Below the pieces are notes generated by a model that was not told the DNA's origin, searched no databases, and saw only the letters and a program-made list of their open reading frames with translations. Positions 63,293 to 64,000 of a DNA stretch of 64,000 nucleotides are shown piece after piece. Numbering within the stretch: the stretch's first letter is position 1; each line of letters opens with the position of its first letter. The stretch is from Streptomyces yangpuensis (GTDB taxonomy: Bacteria > Actinomycetota > Actinomycetes > Streptomycetales > Streptomycetaceae), in contig NZ_LBMK01000007.1 in the NCBI RefSeq assembly GCF_001005295.1, positions 1 to 64,000 of the forward strand, in the 5' to 3' direction. The position numbers and the translations under genes were made by a program.

Positions 63293-64000
63293 TGCGCGTC
63301 GTCGTCGTGGGACAGGGGTACGTCGGCCTTCCACTGGCCATCAGGGCCGCCGAAGTCGGCCACCAGGTGATCGGATACGACGTCGACGCACGGCGGGTCA
63401 AGAGCCTCGCCGCCGGAGAGTCGTACGTGGAGGACGTCTCCTGCGAACGCCTCGCCCGCGCCCTGGAGCGCGGCACCTACCGGCCCAGCGAACTCGCCCG
63501 GGACTGCGGCGGTTTCGACGTCGCCGTCGTCACCGTCCCCACCCCCTTGCAGGACGGGGCACCCGACCTGCGCTACATCGAGGAATCCGCCCACACCCTG
63601 GCCCGCTTCCTGCGCCCGGGCGCCACCGTGATCCTGGAGTCCACCACCTATCCGGGCACCACCGAGGAACTGTTCGCCCCGATCCTGGAGGACGGGTCCG
63701 GGCTCACCGCCGGCGCCGACTTCCACCTGGGATACAGCCCCGAGCGCATCGACCCGGGCAACACCGTCTGGGGCTTCCAGCAGACACCCAAGGTCGTCTC
63801 CGGGGTCGACGCCGCCTCCCTGAAGGCCGTCGAGGCCTTCTACGGGCAGCTCGTCGACACCACCGTGCCCGTGCGCTCGCCCAAGGAGGCCGAGCTGGCG
63901 AAACTCCTGGAGAACACCTTCCGGCACGTGAACATCGCCCTCGTCAACGAGATCGCCATGTTCGCCCGTCACCTCGACATCGACGTCTGGCAGTCCATCG
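63292..64000 (+). CDS. Nucleotide sugar dehydrogenase (WbpA-like), 3' end outside window
   Basis: The N-terminus 'MRVVVVGQGYVGLPLAIRAAEVGHQVIGYDVD' is the NAD-binding Rossmann fold of UDP-glucose/UDP-GlcNAc 6-dehydrogenases. 'DVAVVTVPTPLQDGAPDLRYIEESAHTLARFLRPGATVILESTTYPGTTEE' and 'YSPERIDPGN' match the WbpA/WecC group, and 'VRSPKEAELAKLLENTFRHVNIALVNEIA' is the start of the central helix. The catalytic Cys would lie beyond the edge. It makes the uronic sugar that the WbpD-like enzyme would modify. The gene is cut at base 64000. Confidence 0.93.
   Translation, partial: MRVVVVGQGYVGLPLAIRAAEVGHQVIGYDVDARRVKSLAAGESYVEDVSCERLARALERGTYRPSELARDCGGFDVAVVTVPTPLQDGAPDLRYIEESAHTLARFLRPGATVILESTTYPGTTEELFAPILEDGSGLTAGADFHLGYSPERIDPGNTVWGFQQTPKVVSGVDAASLKAVEAFYGQLVDTTVPVRSPKEAELAKLLENTFRHVNIALVNEIAMFARHLDIDVWQSI

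Overview
The window is high-GC actinobacterial chromosome, almost certainly Streptomyces. The signs are very strong third-position G/C bias, frequent GTG/TTG starts, a two-domain geosmin synthase, a fused CobIJ, a DmdR/IdeR-type iron box, GC-rich dispersed intergenic repeats and a SAV_2336-type vWA protein. No rRNA, tRNA, CRISPR array, insertion sequence or prophage was seen.

Layout. Positions 1-13.7 kb hold mostly unlinked single genes: two GNAT acetyltransferases, a large secreted protein, RsgA, small secreted proteins, a DUF456 membrane protein, a TrmB/LuxR-type regulator, a degenerate PP2C-like protein, a 5'-truncated pyruvate oxidase remnant, a HATPase anti-sigma-like protein, a DUF2637 membrane protein and an FhuF-like Fe-S protein behind an iron box. 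From 13.8 to 24.6 kb there is a GntR regulator, an uncharacterised helical-repeat protein and a purine catabolism cluster: pucR, divergent from a three-subunit xanthine dehydrogenase, an NCS2 purine permease and the XdhC maturation factor. From 24.6 to 29.6 kb lie a secreted beta-propeller, an Eis-type acetyltransferase and geosmin synthase.

From 29.6 to 38.6 kb is a polymorphic-toxin region. An ABC transporter gene broken at its Walker A motif abuts a 5'-truncated RHS/YD-repeat gene. The RHS gene ends in a Hint domain and a low-GC, deaminase-like toxin tip, followed by a 4-bp-overlapping immunity candidate. After a 950-bp gap comes an Imm49-like gene and a small helix-hairpin-helix gene. From 38.6 to 49.1 kb is an aerobic cobalamin pathway: cobN (behind a B12 riboswitch), cobG-cobH-cobIJ, and the convergent cobL-cobM-cobK operon.

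From 49.5 to 59.1 kb is the most notable locus. A membrane-anchored trypsin-like protease is followed, divergently, by an operon of four genes: an alpha/beta hydrolase, a caspase-VMAP-C protein, a MoxR AAA ATPase, and a 1198-residue vWA protein with a dead trypsin-like fold, a cyclase-like domain and pentapeptide repeats. Three of the junctions are tightly coupled or overlapping. I read it as a vWA-MoxR-VMAP ternary conflict (putative antiphage or self-killing) system. From 59.1 kb to the end are an ion channel and the start of a glycan cluster: a WbpD-like acetyltransferase, a terpene-cyclase-fold-like protein, a WecG/TagA glycosyltransferase and a WbpA-like dehydrogenase cut by the window edge.
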